Shown one piece after another: positions 24,303 through 36,110 of a stretch of 64,000 nucleotides of DNA. The stretch is from NCBI RefSeq assembly GCF_019175385.1, contig NC_083341.1, positions 66,621,800-66,685,799 of the forward strand, in the 5' to 3' direction. The stretch is from Lycium barbarum (taxonomy: Eukaryota; Streptophyta; Magnoliopsida; Solanales; Solanaceae). Each line of letters starts with the position of its first letter. Within the stretch, counting starts at the first letter, position 1. Under the pieces are notes generated by a model. That model worked only from the letters and a program-made list of their open reading frames with translations, had not been told where the DNA came from and searched no databases. A program made the position numbers and the translations under genes.

Positions 24303-26937
24303 TGTTATATCCCGTGTTTTCGCACATTTGGAAAATTAGAAATAATCTTGACTTGTATGAAATAAAGTCATAATTGATTACATCTAGCACTTGAGTTGTT
24401 TGTAAAATAATATTAATGTGAAAGTGTCGGGGAAGGCTAAGGGCAAAAATTGGAATTTCGGAAATTAGTTTCGGGATTTGTAAAACAAGGATTTAAATCC
24501 ATTGGGCCAAGAAAAATTGATGAGAAATGAGGCCCAAATAGGGGAGGGGGGTGGCCATAAGGCCAAGCCCACCCAACCTTTTTAGTCAATTTTCCCATGT
24601 GCTAATACTAATAATATAGTGGTCTTTATCCCTTAGAGCCTTCATGAAATTAGAAGAAAAGAAAGAACAAAGCACAAGAGAGAAAAAGAAAGAGGAGCTC
24701 TCGGGTTTGGCCATGGAAAATTGACCCTAAAAAATCTTGTGCCAAAAATTGATATCTTGTGATTTTCCAACTAATTCAAGGTTCCTTCTCAACTTGGTGT
24801 AGTTGGTTTCGAAGGAAGAGGTCTTGGTTCATCAAAGTGATCACATACTCAAGTGAAGAAGATTTGAGAAAAAGGTAAGAATTCATCCCTTATTATTGTG
24901 TTATGATGTTTTGTTTGTGTGGTAGCATGTAGAAATGAGTTGAAAGTATAGAAATATGGAAGATTTCAAAATGGGTTTGGAATATAGTGTATAGCCGTGA
25001 GTGTATATACGTGGTATACATATATGAGTTGAATTTTATGTTATATTCTAATTGTGTGGATGATGGTATTCACATTGGAAATGAAAGTTGAATGAGTTTA
25101 GTTGAGTTTGGTAATGTGGTGCTTGGCCGTGTGGTATGAAGTGGTGGAATGGAAATGAATTAATTTTGTTTAATGTGTTAGTTGCGTTATTATGATGCTT
25201 GCAATGTATATGGAGATAAAATGATATAAGTTTGTATTGAAATGGAACGTAGAAGCTTATGTCGTTTTAGTACGATTTTATGACATTATGAAAAATGAGG
25301 TTGTCAGGTTGCAAATTATGATGATCATTGATAGATTTGGAAGAAGGGAACATGTTATGAATATGTATGCCAAAGATTAGAAGCTTTGGATGAAATATGA
25401 CTTTGGCGGAAAGTTTGTATATTATGTATATCGTGTGTATAATTTAAGGAAACGATATGAAATGCTTCGGAATCCGCATCTGAAATTGTCACATTTTCGT
25501 TCAATAGGATTGAACCCTTTTTGTATGATTTCTTGAAAATGATGCAAACCTTCCCCAAACTATTTGAAAGGTTATAGAATGTCCGTAGAACCTTCGTAGG
25601 TGACCCCATAAGCTTAAAATACGTAATTTGAGCCCACCGCCTTGCTTGTCCCGAGGTGGGCCCAATATTCCCGATTTTACCCTTATTGTACTTAAGGCTT
25701 GTTTTCGAGCAGTTTTCGAAAGAAATGTTCTGACTACTCTTTTAACTACTAAACAAAGACTGCTTTAAATACTCCATTAAGTCTTATAAATTGCTTTGGC
25801 ACTCGGAACGATTTCAGAAAGATTATGCTTCTGTAATTCATTGGATTGGTTTGTCATTGGTATGCCTCATTGAGTCTCTGAAAATATTTATGATGTTTTA
25901 ATTGCATTTAGTCTCTCACTACTCCATTCGTGGATGCCTTAATGTTTCCCACACTGAGCCCGGGCCAGGATATGTTGTCAAGCGTAATTCTCTGCATTGT
26001 TCGCCGTGCCTCGATGTGAGGGGGCAGGTATACGCGTACGTGGGTTTGTGGAGTATGATGTGCCACGTACGTTTGTTCTGATATAATTTGCTATGGCCAT
26101 CTGATGTGATATACTATGTTACGGGGTTACGCCCCTATTCTGATTCTATTGAGTTGTGGCACCAGCGTCGGGAGGGTGGCCACGTTCTGTCTGCCGAATC
26201 CCTTGGCAGGGGCCGGATTTGATATGACATATGTTTCTGTACACACTCTGCATGTTTTGAAAATATGTATTTGATACTTTGGATTTTCTGCTCACTTTTT
26301 ATATGTTCTGTACCAGTTACGATTTGTTTCTGTAATTCAGGCTTTACATATTCAGTACATATTTCGTACTGACCCCCTTTCTTCGGGGGCTGCGTTTCCA
26401 TGCCGCGCAGGTACCGACGACAGGTTTGCTGATCCGCCCACTTAGGATCTTATTCTGCTATTTTGGAGCGCTCTCTTATTCGGAGCCCATCTTTTGGTAC
26501 AGTCTGTCACTATTGTATATATGTATTCGTTCATGGGTACGGCGGGGCCCTGTCCCGTCATATGATTCTGTCGGTCTGTTTAGAGGTCTGTGGACATGTT
26601 TGTGGGTTAGGGTCTTTATGTACGGATGCATATATATGTTGCGTTTGGGGCGATCCCATTCGCCGCGGCGGCCGGTCCGCATATGTTTAATGTTGCTTTG
26701 TTGGCCCTGTGTGGTCTTTGCTGGCATTATCTGTGTGTAGGGTTAATTTGGATAGTCTGTAAAACAAAGGAAGCTCTGCCGAAATTTTTCTGGAAATTAT
26801 CTAAATTGGAAATGTAGGCTTGTCGGCTTCTGTTATATACTTGAATGCGTTTGATAAAATCTGAGATAGCATTTGATAGATGTGTTTGGGTGCCCAGATC
26901 GGGCTCTAGTCACGGCCTACGGGGTTGGGTCGTGACA
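24303..26937 (+). mobile_element. A 3' LTR (449-bp internal deletion)
   Basis: A 2,635-bp LTR closely matching 12609-15687. It lacks the segment equal to 13775-14223; the junction ATGCTTC/GGAATCC shows a 2-bp TC microhomology. S1 keeps sequence related to part of the missing segment (around 20040-20110), so the loss is on this side. Confidence 0.9.
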
Positions 26938-28517
26938 GGTGCTCCCGGACAACTGCTGAGTAAGCTCCTAAGCGTCTGCACCGTCTCCCTATCTACCTGT
27001 GGGCATGAACACAGTGTCCAGAAAAGGACATCAGTACAAACAATGTACTGAGTATATAAGGAATATATGGTAACATAATAAGGAAATATAGAAAGTATAA
27101 GAAGAAACGATAACTGTAACTACTTGCCTCTTGAGCCGGAATCATGCATGCTCACTCTTTGCTTTAAAACATATCACACATACATACATAAACTGTCTAA
27201 ATCAATAACATCATTAGCCCGCGTCTGGGGTAACCATCTCGAGCCGCCCCCTAGTGGTGCTGCCCGTGCCATATGGACACGGTGTTATCATAGGCCGCTT
27301 GCCTTAGCGGTGCTGCCCGGCCATCTAGGCACTGTGTAATCATCATCATATACTTAACAAGAAGCATGCATAAGAGCTTAAGTAAAAGTTGTAACTCTAT
27401 CGGAGTGACGTAAGGTCGGGAACCTCCGATTACATTATGGATCATCATCATCGCTATGCCTCTCCTTGAAAGAACTAGTATCATGAGGTGAGGCAACAAC
27501 AAGGAATAGCGTCAATGAAATCATAAACATAGGATTATCAGGCTTATGAAAGCATAGTTATCATCATCATCATCATCATAGAATATATCTCATCTCTATC
27601 TTGTAAGGAGCTCTTAAGGATCTTTAACTTTCATCTTTAGGGACGATATAAGAAAGTCATAGGAACATAGGGAAGAAGTCACAATGTAAGAGTCATGCCT
27701 TTGAAAGAAGGGAAATATCCTTACATACCTTTATGAGTTATTAACTCTATCGTCTAGTTGCTTGCCTTTCAAGTTCGCGATTTTGCCGTCAAGAGAATTT
27801 GTACTAAGATTAGATAGCCAGAAACATACTTAAGCTTAAGCTAAAGCAACTAAGAGTTAATGAAAATTTGACGACATTTCCTTTGTTTCGACAACTCCTT
27901 CCGTAAAATAAGACAACTCCCAAACATCAATAAGGCCATCCATAATATCATAATCAATAGATTCTTTAAGTTAAACGTTGTTTACTTCTCAAACCCACCT
28001 TCACAATCATCCATAACCATACCTATAATACAACATCATATTTATTCTTCACATAACACCCTATTCATCCTCAAATAACACTCCTTTGTCATCATTTGTA
28101 TTATTCACCACAAGATTGTACTCATAACATGTCAAGAACTATAATTCAAGTCAAGCCATTATTCAAGAATATCCCTATTTCCATATTTGCACTCCATATT
28201 CTTCTTCCTTCCATAATCCAAGTCTTTCAACCACTCAATATTCTTAATAACATGAATTAACATAAACCTCACCTTGATGATGTAGGAATGGACTTTGGAT
28301 GAAAATACTTCACTTGGAGAAAGACCCTACTTCAACACCCAAGAGATTCTTGGTTTCTACAAACCCTAGTAAGCATCTATAGACTTAATTTTTACTAATT
28401 CTTGGTATTTAGTCCTTGATTTCCCTTGGATAAATGATAATATGGTGTGAGGAATATTCTAGAGCATCCAAGACTTAGAGAGAAAGTGATATCTAAAAAT
28501 CATGGACAAGGGTCGTC

Positions 28518-28525
28518 TATTTATA
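28518..28525 (-). promoter_or_regulatory. M1 LTR TATA box
   Basis: TATAAATA on the minus strand, immediately downstream of the palindrome array and about 245 nt upstream of the splice donor. It is the likely pol II promoter core of this LTR. Confidence 0.6.
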
Positions 28526-28547
28526 GCTGAAACCAGAAAATTCCAGA

Positions 28548-28790
28548 GAGGCGGTTCGACAAGCGGGTCAACGATCTGTCGATGTGTCGACGGCCCATCG
28601 ACTTGCTTCGTTGACTTACACCTGAAAATCTTTGATTGTAGAAACATATTGACGGTCTCGTCGATATGTTGACGATCCGTCGACTTGTCCCGTTGAGTCG
28701 CGCCTGCCGATTCCAGTTTGCTGAAATGTGTTGACGGTGCACAGTGACGGTCCGTCGTCATGTCGACGGCCCGTCGACAGTGACTGGTGT
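28548..28790. repeat. ACGGNCCGT palindrome array, M1 LTR
   Basis: Several copies of a GTCGACGG-N-CCGTCGAC motif. The best is the perfect 19-nt palindrome TGTCGACGGCCCGTCGACA at 28761-28779; diverged copies lie at about 28580-28600, 28650-28690 and 28740-28757. The array lies just upstream of the TATA box. The ACGGNCCGT core is the same as in P1-P3 and M5, but the flanks differ. Confidence 0.8.
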
Positions 28791-29068
28791 CTGCAGAATT
28801 TCCTGATTCAGTTCAGATTTCGTCGATTCAATCCGTTCAACTTATAGTCCTGTAAATTACTAGGAATACCTGCTGGTACATTTGTACACGGGGTAAGACA
28901 CTCTCTACCTCCACGTCCTCCAACAATCTTTCTTCTCTCCACTCAAATGTCTTTGAAATCTTAATTAGGATCATTAAGTATCCCTTCTTACTTGTAGGGA
29001 CACCATAAACACCGTAACTTACGTCTGACTATTTACCGCGCAACTACCCAAAATTTTAGGGTGTAACA

Positions 29069-29301
29069 ATAGCCTCAGTCATCTATTGGCCTGAGGCACT
29101 TGGCGGAAGGGCTAGGGATACTGGAGCTAGATCTGAAGCCCCTTCCTGCTCCTCTGGTAGGGGTGGAGTAGGGAAGGTCCGACATGGAACCTCATTATGA
29201 GACTCGCCCTCTTCTATTTCTGTCGGTGGCTCCCGTTCAGTCTTTCTCCCCGCCACCGTCTTTCCCTTCTGGGCCGTTGTAGCTTTCCTCTCCACAGGCA
29301 T
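29069..29301 (-). pseudogene. M2 gag, N-terminal fragment
   Basis: The start at 29301 gives MPVERKATTAQKGK, the family Gag N-terminus, followed by an acidic and Pro-rich stretch and ending SASGQ before M1 cuts in. The fragment is about 76 codons and is open. The rest of M2 gag-pol should lie left of the window beyond M1, L1 and M1's 3' LTR. The bases before the ATG read GATTTCAT, a decayed form of the usual GATTTCAG acceptor. Confidence 0.85.
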
Positions 29302-29509
29302 TGATGAAATCATAACACATGATTAATAAAAAGGGAATCCTGATAACATAGCTCTATCTCACGATCTATGACAAGAAAGAAGGTTAATCATTCCTAAAAT
29401 TCCCTGTAGCCTCCTGTTTATAAGTGTGGCGCACTTCACACTATAAACAGGACTTTACCGGACACGGCTCATATATACGCCCTAGGACGAACTGCTCTGA
29501 TACCACTTT
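29302..29509 (-). mobile_element. M2 leader and primer-binding site
   Basis: Leader homologous to those of M1, M5 and P2. The primer site at 29491-29504 (minus) reads TGGTATCAGAGCAG. Confidence 0.82.
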
Positions 29510-30145
29510 TGTCACGATCCAGCTGAAAGGTCATGACGGGCATCCGGAGTTGGCCTACTGAGTACCTCTGAACATATACCTCATAATCATTTCTAGGTGG
29601 GCCATGAGCTAGCTCATATGCATCATACTCTGCAAGGACAGGTACCATATCATAATATAAAGGCATGCTACTATGCAACCATCGGTAACCATCCCATGAA
29701 CATCAACTACCAAGGTTGTCTAAATACTATACCCCAATATGTACTGACGAGGCTACGAAATATCTAGATACATGCATCGGTCTACGAGCCTCTATTGATA
29801 CAGAACACAAGAATCCATAAGGACGGGGTAGGACTACGCCATGCCCAAGTACATACATAAAGGAAAGTACCAATAAGCTACAGCTCCGGGATAGCTGGAG
29901 CCTTTCTAGAACTCCGCTGATAAAGCTCTTAGGGGGCAGGTCCGTCTATCCGTCCACCTGCGGGCATGAACGCAGTGTCCACAAGAAGGGACGTCAGTAC
30001 GAATAATGTACTGAGTATGTAAGGTACGAATAATATCATAATAAGAGGCGTGAAACACAACATGAAATAAAGAGATAACATGTACATCTGATTTCCTCTT
30101 AAGGCGGATGTCATGCATGCTAATTATAACATTTTAAAAAAACAT

Positions 30146-30255
<110 letters not shown>

Positions 30256-31468
30256 AGTAAACTGTCGGGCCACAACTACGGTGTTATGCTGCCCAGCCAT
30301 TTAGGCACGGTGTTATCATCATTAGCCCACGTCCAGGCCTCCCGCCTCCGGGCAATAAGCTGCCCACTGTAGTGGTGTGTCTACCCGGCCGCCTATTGGG
30401 TGGCGCGGTGTTGTTAAAATACATACATAATTATGAATCATGCATCAGAGCCCAAGTAAAAGGTACAACTCTATCGAAGTGACGTAAGGTCGGAAACCTC
30501 CGATTTATATTATGGAATAATCATCATCGCTGTATCTCACCTCGAAGGAACAATTCATAAGGTGAGATCAACAACAATGAGCAATTCAAGAAAAACATGA
30601 AATAACCTCGATACTCTCATAATAACATTAAAATCATAGCTTTGGAACTTCTCGAAACAGAGTCACCATCATCATCACTATCTTCATAAAGCATACTCAT
30701 CCTTAGCATCATAAGAAACTCTTGGAATCATGAACCTCTAACTTCTGAGGATAAGAACATTATGGAAAACATCTCATCATTAGTATCATAGGAAACTTTT
30801 AAGAATCATGAACTTCTAACTTTTGGAAGTGAGTAGATTCTGGAATCACAACATAAGAATCATGCCTTTTGAAAGAAAGGAACTAGCCTTAACATACCTG
30901 ATTGATCTCCTACGAATTAACGCTTATTATCCTGAACTTGTAAATCTACATTCAAGAGAAATTATAGTACCGTTAGACTTATCGCCATATGCCTATCTCA
31001 TGTCTTTATATCAAACTCCTTTAGAATCTGCCAAAATTCGGGCAGTATCTCCCCTGTTTATATCCCTGACCAGAAATCATAATTCAGCAACCAACACAAC
31101 CACAACAACAACAGCAACAATAAGATCATCCTCAATACCAAAATATTCCATAAACATCCCATATGATTTTTATCCAATTTTTCAACCACAAATTCGCTAT
31201 ACGACTATTAAATAACTTTATATCCATAATTCAACCTAAATCAATACCAGAAAAGGAAGATTCATACCTTACTCCCGCTAAAACTGCGATATCTTCAATA
31301 TACACCTTGAATTCCAGCCAAGATTCACCGCAATACGATATTATAATCACAACTATGCACCGTCGAAACCTAGATCTGGAGATTCAACTTGATTCGCGTT
31401 AAAATTTGAGGTTTGGAGCTTGGGAGAATTTTCCAGAAAATTAGAGAAGTTTTGGGAATGATTTGGAT

Positions 31469-31489
31469 GGGGGGGGGGGGGGGGGGGGG
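31469..31489. repeat. G21 homopolymer next to M2 TATA box
   Basis: Twenty-one G on the plus strand (C21 in the LTR sense), a few bases downstream of the M2 TATA box and overlapping the expected transcription start. Its length is likely uncertain in sequencing. Confidence 0.9.
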
Positions 31490-31493
31490 AGCC

Positions 31494-31503
31494 CTTTTAT
31501 ATA
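31494..31503 (-). promoter_or_regulatory. M2 LTR TATA box
   Basis: TATATAAAAG followed by GGC on the minus strand, directly after the GC-rich hairpin repeats. It closely matches the plant TATA consensus. Confidence 0.65.
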
Positions 31504-31936
31504 ATGTACTAAATTCTGTCCGAACCAACTTAAAAATTACTCAGCGCGTTCGCGCCACCATGGGGCGCATTCGTGCTGAGTTGTCCCATGGCTACTCTGC
31601 ACGTTCGCGTCACCCCCAGGCAGGTTCGCGCAGAGTTAATCCCTGCTCTGGCAGCCTATCTTAGAAAGATCATAACGCTTGATCCCGACGTTCATTCGAT
31701 GCACGGTTTGTTGCGTTGTAAACTAGACTTCCTGAGCTTCATTTTATGCTTTTACTTTGCTCCACAACTCCTCATGTACTAAAGGATATCCTTTCTCCAA
31801 GGTGGGCCAAAATTTCCCCTCATAGTCATAAGTTAAGCACATGTGATCTCATATATCTTCGGAGGTAACTTCGATGTCCACGATTGAACAACTAACACCT
31901 AGCGAATCTCAATGTGCAAACTTACAAGGTGTAACA

Positions 31937-32072
31937 CTCCACCCCTAGCTGGTGCGGCTCCACGGCCCCTAGATCGACCCCGGCCTCTCGCTGCTCCTCA
32001 CCCTCTAATGCCTGCCCAAAGAGCAGGCTCTGACAGCTCATCCCTCGCTAGCGTAGCTCGAGTCCTCACAAT
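31937..32072 (-). pseudogene. M3 gag, N-terminal fragment
   Basis: The minus strand from 32072 reads VRTRATLARDE and later an Arg/Gly-rich stretch (ARGRGRSRGRGAAPARGG) typical of Gag N-termini in another Tekay-like family. The start codon has become ATT (32070-32072), and a TGA splits the Arg/Gly-rich part. M2 cuts it at 31937. The bases before the start, TCTCTCACA, look like a former CACAG acceptor. Confidence 0.7.
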
Positions 32073-32285
32073 ATGTGAGAGAACAAAATTTGAATTATAT
32101 ACCAATTTGCAAATTCCAAATACCAATTAGAATAAAGCAGCACGAAGGAATGAAAGAAGGGAAATTTCTTAAAGTCCTATAGCCCCTCGCAGATAAGTAC
32201 GGAGCTCGTCGTACCGATCCGTAAGACTCTACTAGACTTGCTTTTGTACTTATAGATCGGGTAACCTAGGGCTCTGATACCAACT
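32073..32285 (-). mobile_element. M3 leader and primer-binding site
   Basis: Primer site at 32269-32282 (minus), TGGTATCAGAGCCC, again of the initiator-Met type. The leader is related to, but clearly different from, that of the M1/M2/P family. Confidence 0.8.
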
Positions 32286-34598
32286 TGTCACGCCCCAAAT
32301 CGAGAAGCATACGAGCACCTGCCATTTTCCCACCTCGATAGGCGAACCCATCCTTTAACCAACACTCAACAGATAAATGAAATCAACTCCCAACAATAAT
32401 ATAAATAAGTCTGACATAAAAGTAATAATAAGTGCGGAATAATACATGCCCCAATGAATCTAATCTAAGTCGTACAAGTGCTACTACATAGATGAAGTCT
32501 GACTACGTAGTCTCATAGATAAATACTGTCTAAAGGATATAAATAAGACAAGTAATGAAAGAGTAGCTATCCGAGCTGCAGATCTTCCAAGTGCTCACCC
32601 TGGATGCTAATGAATTAGGCCTCTATATCAGTCACGATGGATGGAAGTCTCTCCAACAGCGTACTCTACACTCATAAAAAGAATATAGCAAGGCAGCTAC
32701 AAAACACGGTACTGAGTAAGCATCATAGGCCGACAATACTTAGATCACGCATGCAAATAAGGAAACAGAAAGATAATCATGCTCACAGACAGATACAAGT
32801 AAATAAGTCCAAGTAGTACAATAAATTACCAAACGATGTCTCAAATATTTCACGAATCCAAACATAACCCAATAATCACCCAATAACTCAAATATCACCG
32901 AAGATCAACATCAAATCAAATAACAATAAGAACATATAATGTGTATTCAAATGGAATGCAATGCAATGATACACACATGCTCCAGGGGACGATGTCCACT
33001 TCTCGACAGTCATGACCCAGGGGGGACCGTTAAGTCCATTTACCGTCATTCCGTATCATACACCCTAGAATAAATCCTCCATCCAATATCATGGCTAACC
33101 ACTCCGTATCACACAGCATAGAGATGGCTACATAAATATAATAATGTCTCTTAAATCATACTTACCTCTGCCATCACCATCTCCCAATATAGAGATCAAG
33201 ACAGATATATCATGGATATGAGAAGGTATGTCATGCAATGAGAATATCATAAATAACATGGATTCCAGTCAATTCATATAAGGTCAACCATCATAGTACA
33301 AGTATCACATCAATCCGTTCCTTCCAACCAGTCTCTCATAATACATAGAAACCACCAATTCACATAAGAAGCCAAGCATAAACCTAGGGATTCTACAGGC
33401 CACGAACCCGAACACACAAGTCACACAATAGTACCAACCTAAGAATTCCATCCCAAACATCATACCCGAAGGTCCATATGATGTCTCCAACAATTCCCTA
33501 GTAGTAACATACGAGTCGCTAACCGGAGTCTAACCAAATAGGTAATCCATAACCTACCTGGAGCGCCGAACAAGAATCCTAAACAAATCACGCTAGCGCC
33601 TTGCCCTTTCTTATTGTCTCCAAATACCTCAAGGCCTATTTATAATATAATCTAGATCAGAAATTATGAATAACAATACCTATATTTCTAGGCTTTTAAT
33701 TTGGGAAACTTAAGCCAATGGAATTTGGGGAAACAGGCCCACAGGGGCAATACGGGAAATGCGAAAGTGAAACATGCAATTCAAGTCTAAGTGATCAAAC
33801 CTACTAATCAATTTCTAAAACAACTCAATATTAAGCTAAATTCGTATTTAAAGTGAAACCCCCAATTTTGGGTATGAACCCTAACTCTTAAATTCATAAA
33901 TTGGTTACTAATAATGAAGGATTCATGTTTATATAGCTATTACCCATCAATTCCATAATATAAGCTTATTCCATCAACAAATCAAGGTTTGATAATCAAA
34001 AGTTCATTCAAGAAAGAAACCCCCAAAACCCTCCTTAATCCTTATGTTATTGGAAGACTTTAGCATGAATTAGGGAGTTTCTAAGGTGGATTATGAATCA
34101 TAAATGAAGAATAAGGTTAGATGAACTTACCCCAATGAAGAATTGCCTCAGAATCTCTTGTTTTGCTCTCAAAATTTCTCTAGAACCGAGAGTAATGAAT
34201 GAGAAGTGATAGGGTTTTAAAAAGGATTTAAGGCATTTAAGTCTCCATCACCGCTACAGCGGTCAACAGTCCGCTACGGCAGAACCGCTGCCTCGGTGAA
34301 TTGACCGCTACAGTGGTCACCCCACAATACACTAAGCCATTATAGCGATAGGGCCATCGCCATAGTGATACTGCTGCCACGGTACTGGTACCGCTGCGGC
34401 TGACGGCAGTCAGCCGAAAGTTAACTTTGGGTCAAATATTTTTCGCTTTAAGGCTTAATATAAAAAAAACAATCTAATATTCACCCGATTACCTCAAAAA
34501 TCGTACCACCCATCCCCGCAAGTCTAATATAATCTAAAGAAGATTGAAAAATGGTCAACAAGGTCAAAAGTACTGTAAAGGCCTAACGGGTCGTTACA
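32286..34598 (-). mobile_element. M3 5' LTR
   Basis: A 2,313-bp LTR of a distinct family, starting TGTAACGACCCG at 34598 and ending TGACA at 32286 (minus). It is inserted in the Copia gag remnant; 34599-34603 (TCATC) is one target duplication. On the minus strand, palindrome-rich sequence with ACCGCTACAGCGGT-type motifs (34245-34400) precedes a weak TATA (about 34214-34222) and a donor TTGGG then GTAAGT (GT at 34139-34140). It lacks the GACCTTACGTCA block. Confidence 0.85.
34245..34400. repeat. CCGCTACAGCGG palindrome cluster, M3 LTR
   Basis: Several exact and diverged copies of ACCGCTACAGCGGT and half-sites lie in the U3 part just before the TATA-like box. They hold the same position as the ACGGNCCGT arrays in other families but have a different core. 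Confidence 0.7.
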
Positions 34599-35488
34599 TC
34601 ATCCTTCTGTACTCAACTTCCACCTCCAATTGCTCTTTGCTCATTTTAGATTTTTCAATTGTTATCTCTTTTTGCATCTGGATTTCTTTCCTAAGGGACG
34701 TGACCAAGGTATCATGTTGACTGACTTATTCTTTTTGTGAGCTGACTTCCTTCTCAGCTTTTATTTTACCACCCTCTAACTCAATAGATTCGTGCTTCAG
34801 GCTCGTGAAGCCATTAAGTAGTTGAACCCTTTTGTACTCATATCTTGAAATCCATCAATTAGAGTACTCATTAGGGAAGTGAGACTTTTCTTCGAGAATA
34901 CATCAAGTTTATCTTTCAGGTCAAGAACATTTACCTGTGAGTCTTCATTCGTATTTGATTCTGAGTCTCCAATAGCCACGCGAGCCATGTGACTAGCTTC
35001 ATTCTCAGAATCTTCGTTAGTGTTTGAACTCCACATAGTTGTCATGGACATTTTCCATCCAAGACCCCAAGGTGGGTGATTTCTTCTCCTTATGTTTGGC
35101 TCTCCATTTATAATATCTTCTTTAGGCTCATAACTTATGTCAGGGAATCCCAAATTTCCGTGGAACTTGAGTATCTTGCGATTCTATTGTACTATTCAAT
35201 CCCCAAACTGCCATATAGAATGTATACAACTTTAGCATTCAGTTCCATCATTCTAAAATCTTTCACGGAGAGTTCCTCTTCCATTTTAATTCTCCTTGAG
35301 CCATCAGGTCTAGTTGTAGCGGGGACAAGTGGTCCTCGTGTGGTGATTAACCAGAGATCATAATCCACTCCCATCAAATACGTCTCTATGTGGTTCTTCC
35401 AAAATACAAAGTGTTCTCCATTGAAACATGGTGGCCTGTCGATTGATCTCCCTTCACTGAGTCCTGTAGATGGTGAAAGTTTCACCAT
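34599..35488 (-). pseudogene. C: Copia-type gag remnant
   Basis: The minus strand from 35488 encodes MVKLSPSTGLSEGRSIDRPP, then FNGEHFVFWKNHIETYL and DYDLWLITTRGP. This is the N-terminal pattern of Copia-type Gag polyproteins (UBN2-like). After a stop at 35192 the fragment continues in pieces: an EIWDSL-like motif, a deletion, an acidic Ser/Asp/Glu-rich part (about 35040-34930) and a Lys/Glu-rich coiled-coil-like stretch (34800-34610). Its 5' side is cut by M4 at 35510, 21 bp before the ATG, and its 3' side by M3. It is the oldest layer recognised here. A host gene is unlikely given the Gag pattern. Confidence 0.75.
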
Positions 35489-35509
35489 GATCTTCTCCTA
35501 AGGTGTTAG

Positions 35510-36041
35510 TGTCACGACCCAAATCGGAAGGCCATGACGGGCACCCGGACCTTACTTTTCGAGCACCACTAGACATACATATGTAACAAAATCATAACAT
35601 AGGCGGGCTATCACAAGACAACCTGCTAACTCATAGAAGGCATAGACTGAAAATGAGACAAGTCTCAAGGGACATAAATACACAAACATGTTGGACATGC
35701 TGTACGAGCCGACAAGGCCATCCAACATCTTATTGTAACATAACTGTCTGCAGGCCTCTACTGGAGTACATAACATAACGTGGTCGGGATAGCCCCCCTC
35801 CCCCCCCCCCCCCAATACCCCTAAATATGCATACATATCCATACTGACTCACAAGGCAACTTCGGAACAAGTGGAGTGCGACAACACTGTCTGTTGAGCT
35901 GCTATCCTACTGAGAGCACCATCAACCTAAATCTCAAAACCAGCCGGCATGAAACACAACATCCCCAGGCAAAGGACGTCAGCACGAATAATGTATCATA
36001 TAGTATACTCGTATATAATTCTTGTGTGGTCATGGTATACA

Positions 36042-36110
<69 letters not shown>

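Larger units (their letters stand above)
12609..26937 (+). mobile_element. Element A: complete chromovirus insertion, itself interrupted
   Basis: A full-length plus-strand Ty3/Gypsy element with LTRs 12609-15687 and 24303-26937, each TGTTATATCCCG to CGTGACA. The exact 5-bp duplication GGTGC lies on both sides (12604-12608 and 26938-26942). It sits within the 5' LTR of M1, so it is younger than M1. Internal order is leader and primer site, gag, protease, RT, RNase H, integrase, chromodomain, polypurine tract. The pol is split by solo LTR S1. Without S1 the element would be about 10.9 kb. Confidence 0.92.
26943..29068 (-). mobile_element. M1 5' LTR, outer part
   Basis: Continuation of the M1 LTR after A, starting TGTTACACCC at 29068; total LTR length without A is about 2.48 kb. 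The minus strand shows, in order: a palindrome array (28548-28790), TATA box TATAAATA (28518-28525), splice donor CAAG then GTGAGG (GT at 28271-28272), the GACCTTACGTCA stem-loop (27399-27430), and the CAGTAC/GTACTG and TGTCC/GGACA hairpins (27013-27052). M1 is inserted in M2 gag; 29069-29073 (ATAGC) is the near-side target duplication. Confidence 0.85.

Noticed and set aside
26938..29068. Treating this as part of element A
   Set aside because: A ends at 26937 with TGACA and the GGTGC duplication follows. The sequence beyond matches the M1 LTR and joins 12256-12608.
34599..35488. Host protein-coding gene
   Set aside because: The FNG..FWK..METYL-like pattern and coiled-coil tail are those of Copia-type Gag, and the frame is broken.
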